DNA of 33,216 nucleotides from positions 1 through 33,216 of the forward strand of contig DDPO01000108.1 in NCBI GenBank assembly GCA_002342225.1, written 5' to 3'. The notes beneath the pieces are model-generated. The model was given only the letters and a program-made list of their open reading frames with translations. It ran no database searches and was not told the DNA's origin. This document shows, one piece after another, positions 32,109-33,216 of this stretch. Both the position numbers and the translations under genes were made by a program. The DNA comes from Bdellovibrionaceae bacterium UBA2466. Lineage in GTDB: Bacteria > Bdellovibrionota > FAC87 > UBA2466. How positions within the stretch are numbered: the first letter of the stretch is position 1; each line of letters opens with the position of its first letter.

Positions 32109-33216
32109 GTGTTTTTTAAGAATAAAGATTCTAATCAGTTAAATGAAGCACTTGTCTTGAAAGCTCTAGGAGAAGTGCAGGACCCCGATTTGCATCGAGA
32201 TATTGTCTCACTGGGGTTTGTTAAAAATTTAAAAATTTCAGGGGGCAAAGTTTCGTTTGATGTGGAACTAACCACTCCGGCTTGCCCAGTCAAAGAGCAG
32301 CTGAAGGCTCAATGCGTAGAAAAAGTGAAAGCCTTATCAGGTGTCACTGATGTTGAAGTTAAAATGACCGCTAATGTTCGTTCAACCGGGACTCAGGGAA
32401 ATAGAGTATCGATTCCGGGAGTTCGCAATGTGATTGCTGTGGCGAGTGGAAAAGGTGGTGTTGGAAAAAGTACCGTCACCTTAAATCTTGCAGTTGCTTT
32501 ATCTCAGACTGGGGCTCGTGTGGGGCTTCTCGATGCCGACATTTACGGTCCGAGTATTCCGCTCATGATCGGTGCAAAAGAAAAACCTGCAACCGACGCT
32601 GGCCGTATCGAGCCAGTGGTGAAAAACGGAATCAAAGTGATGTCGATGGGGTTCTTGGTTCCTGAGAGTCAGCCGGTAGTTTGGAGAGGGCCTATGATTC
32701 ATGGTGCTCTCACTCAGTTTTTGACTCAAGTAAACTGGGGAGATCTGGATTATTTATTAATTGATATGCCACCAGGAACTGGCGATGCTCAGCTTTCGAT
32801 ATCGCAGAGTGCGCCGCTTTCAGGAGCTGTGATCGTTACAACCCCACAAGAAGTCAGCCTTCTCGATGCCAGAAAAGGGCTTCGTATGTTTCAAAATGTT
32901 AAAGTCCCCATTTTGGGTGTTGTTGAAAATATGTCGGGGTTTGTGTGTGGCCACTGTGACGAAGTTACACCCATTTTCCGACAAGGCGGAGGCGATAAGA
33001 TTTCGAGGGAAATGGGAGTGTCTCTTTTAGGTTCCATTCCGCTTGATCCTCGAGTTGCTGAAGGCGGAGATAAAGGTAATCCCATAGTTGCCTCTCACCC
33101 AGAATCGGAAGTCGCCAAGCTCTACAAAAAACTGGCTGGTGATGTGGCCGCTCAGCTCTCAGTTTTTCAAGCTCAAAGTGCTGGACAGTTTAAACCCTTA
33201 ACTCTGGAATGGAGTT
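32109..33216 (+). CDS. mrp: Mrp/ApbC (NBP35-type) iron-sulfur carrier ATPase, 3' partial
   Basis: The frame is open to the end of the window, so the stop lies beyond. The N-terminus is a MIP18/DUF59 domain (ALGEVQDPDLHRDIVSLGF, then TTPACP). The P-loop ATPase follows with deviant Walker A SGKGGVGKST, DADIYGPSIP, the LLIDMPPGTGD segment, and the CxxC of FVCGHCDE that holds a bridging [4Fe-4S] cluster in this family. It delivers clusters to apoproteins such as the sdh and aconitase products. The start is uncertain: ATG at 32049 would add 20 residues lacking family similarity and overlaps a good -10 box, so the GTG at 32109 is preferred. Neither has a clear ribosome-binding site. Confidence 0.92.
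   Translation, partial: MFFKNKDSNQLNEALVLKALGEVQDPDLHRDIVSLGFVKNLKISGGKVSFDVELTTPACPVKEQLKAQCVEKVKALSGVTDVEVKMTANVRSTGTQGNRVSIPGVRNVIAVASGKGGVGKSTVTLNLAVALSQTGARVGLLDADIYGPSIPLMIGAKEKPATDAGRIEPVVKNGIKVMSMGFLVPESQPVVWRGPMIHGALTQFLTQVNWGDLDYLLIDMPPGTGDAQLSISQSAPLSGAVIVTTPQEVSLLDARKGLRMFQNVKVPILGVVENMSGFVCGHCDEVTPIFRQGGGDKISREMGVSLLGSIPLDPRVAEGGDKGNPIVASHPESEVAKLYKKLAGDVAAQLSVFQAQSAGQFKPLTLEWS

Noticed and set aside
1..33216. CRISPR arrays, insertion sequences, tRNA or rRNA genes
   Set aside because: Scanning the spacers by eye I saw no repeated units with spacers, no transposase motifs, no terminal repeats, and no tRNA-like cloverleaf or rRNA sequence.

Overview
The window reads as a chromosomal segment from a free-living or predatory Gram-negative bacterium, most likely Bdellovibrionota or a related former deltaproteobacterial lineage. 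This is inference from gene content: an FHA-GGDEF diguanylate cyclase with the architecture of Bdellovibrio DgcB, a type-B SdhCAB complex, a mitochondrial-type aconitase, many exported hydrolases and proteases, and moderate GC. I see no phage, insertion sequence, CRISPR, tRNA or rRNA. Genes are tightly packed, many with 4-base stop/start overlaps, and no gene-free stretch exceeds about 270 bases once a 49-codon gene at 18812-18961 is counted.

Layout. 1-2087: a cation exchanger-like membrane protein (5' end outside the window) overlapping a medium-chain dehydrogenase. 2071-2604: a DOMON-like protein on the minus strand. 2813-4380: a DHH-family NrnA-like phosphoesterase coupled to an exported protein. 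4377-5306 (minus): FHA-GGDEF diguanylate cyclase with a TTG start and a sigma-28-like promoter. 5519-5767: KhpA RNA-binding protein. 5783-9125 (minus): sdhC-sdhA-sdhB. 9192-9863 (minus): putative outer-membrane protein. 9909-16176: aconitase, Wzm/Wzt-like ABC exporter, M48 protease and a nucleotide pyrophosphatase/phosphodiesterase-type enzyme in an almost gapless chain. 16194-18599 (minus): Lon. 18812-18961 (minus): a very basic 49-residue protein with its own promoter and terminator. 19079-20894: an exported protein convergent with murI. 21139-25968: a periplasmic coiled-coil protein, a fused-permease NitT/TauT-type ABC transporter without a binding protein, and a glycosyltransferase. 26061-28226: a trypsin-like protease followed at once by lysA. 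28459-28749: a small membrane-anchored protein. 28785-28904: a structured interval between two terminators that may be a small RNA. 29020-30165: a membrane-anchored Ser/Thr kinase. 30172-31968 (minus): an exported alpha/beta hydrolase with a large C-terminal extension. 32109 to the end: an Mrp/ApbC ATPase cut by the window edge.

How the parts relate. Aconitase and succinate dehydrogenase supply TCA-cycle steps from neighbouring units. MurI and LysA supply peptidoglycan precursors (D-Glu and, via DAP, the lysine branch). The ABC exporter, glycosyltransferase and M48 protease point to envelope work. The Ser/Thr kinase and the FHA-GGDEF enzyme could be partners in phospho-threonine to c-di-GMP signalling, but they lie 24 kb apart and the link is inference.

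Items most worth a second look: the hyperbasic 49-residue protein, the tandem-terminator RNA candidate, the FHA tail motif with a degenerate GGDEF I-site, a possible leaderless aconitase mRNA, the DHH enzyme lacking its first motif histidine, and a transporter with no visible substrate-binding protein.
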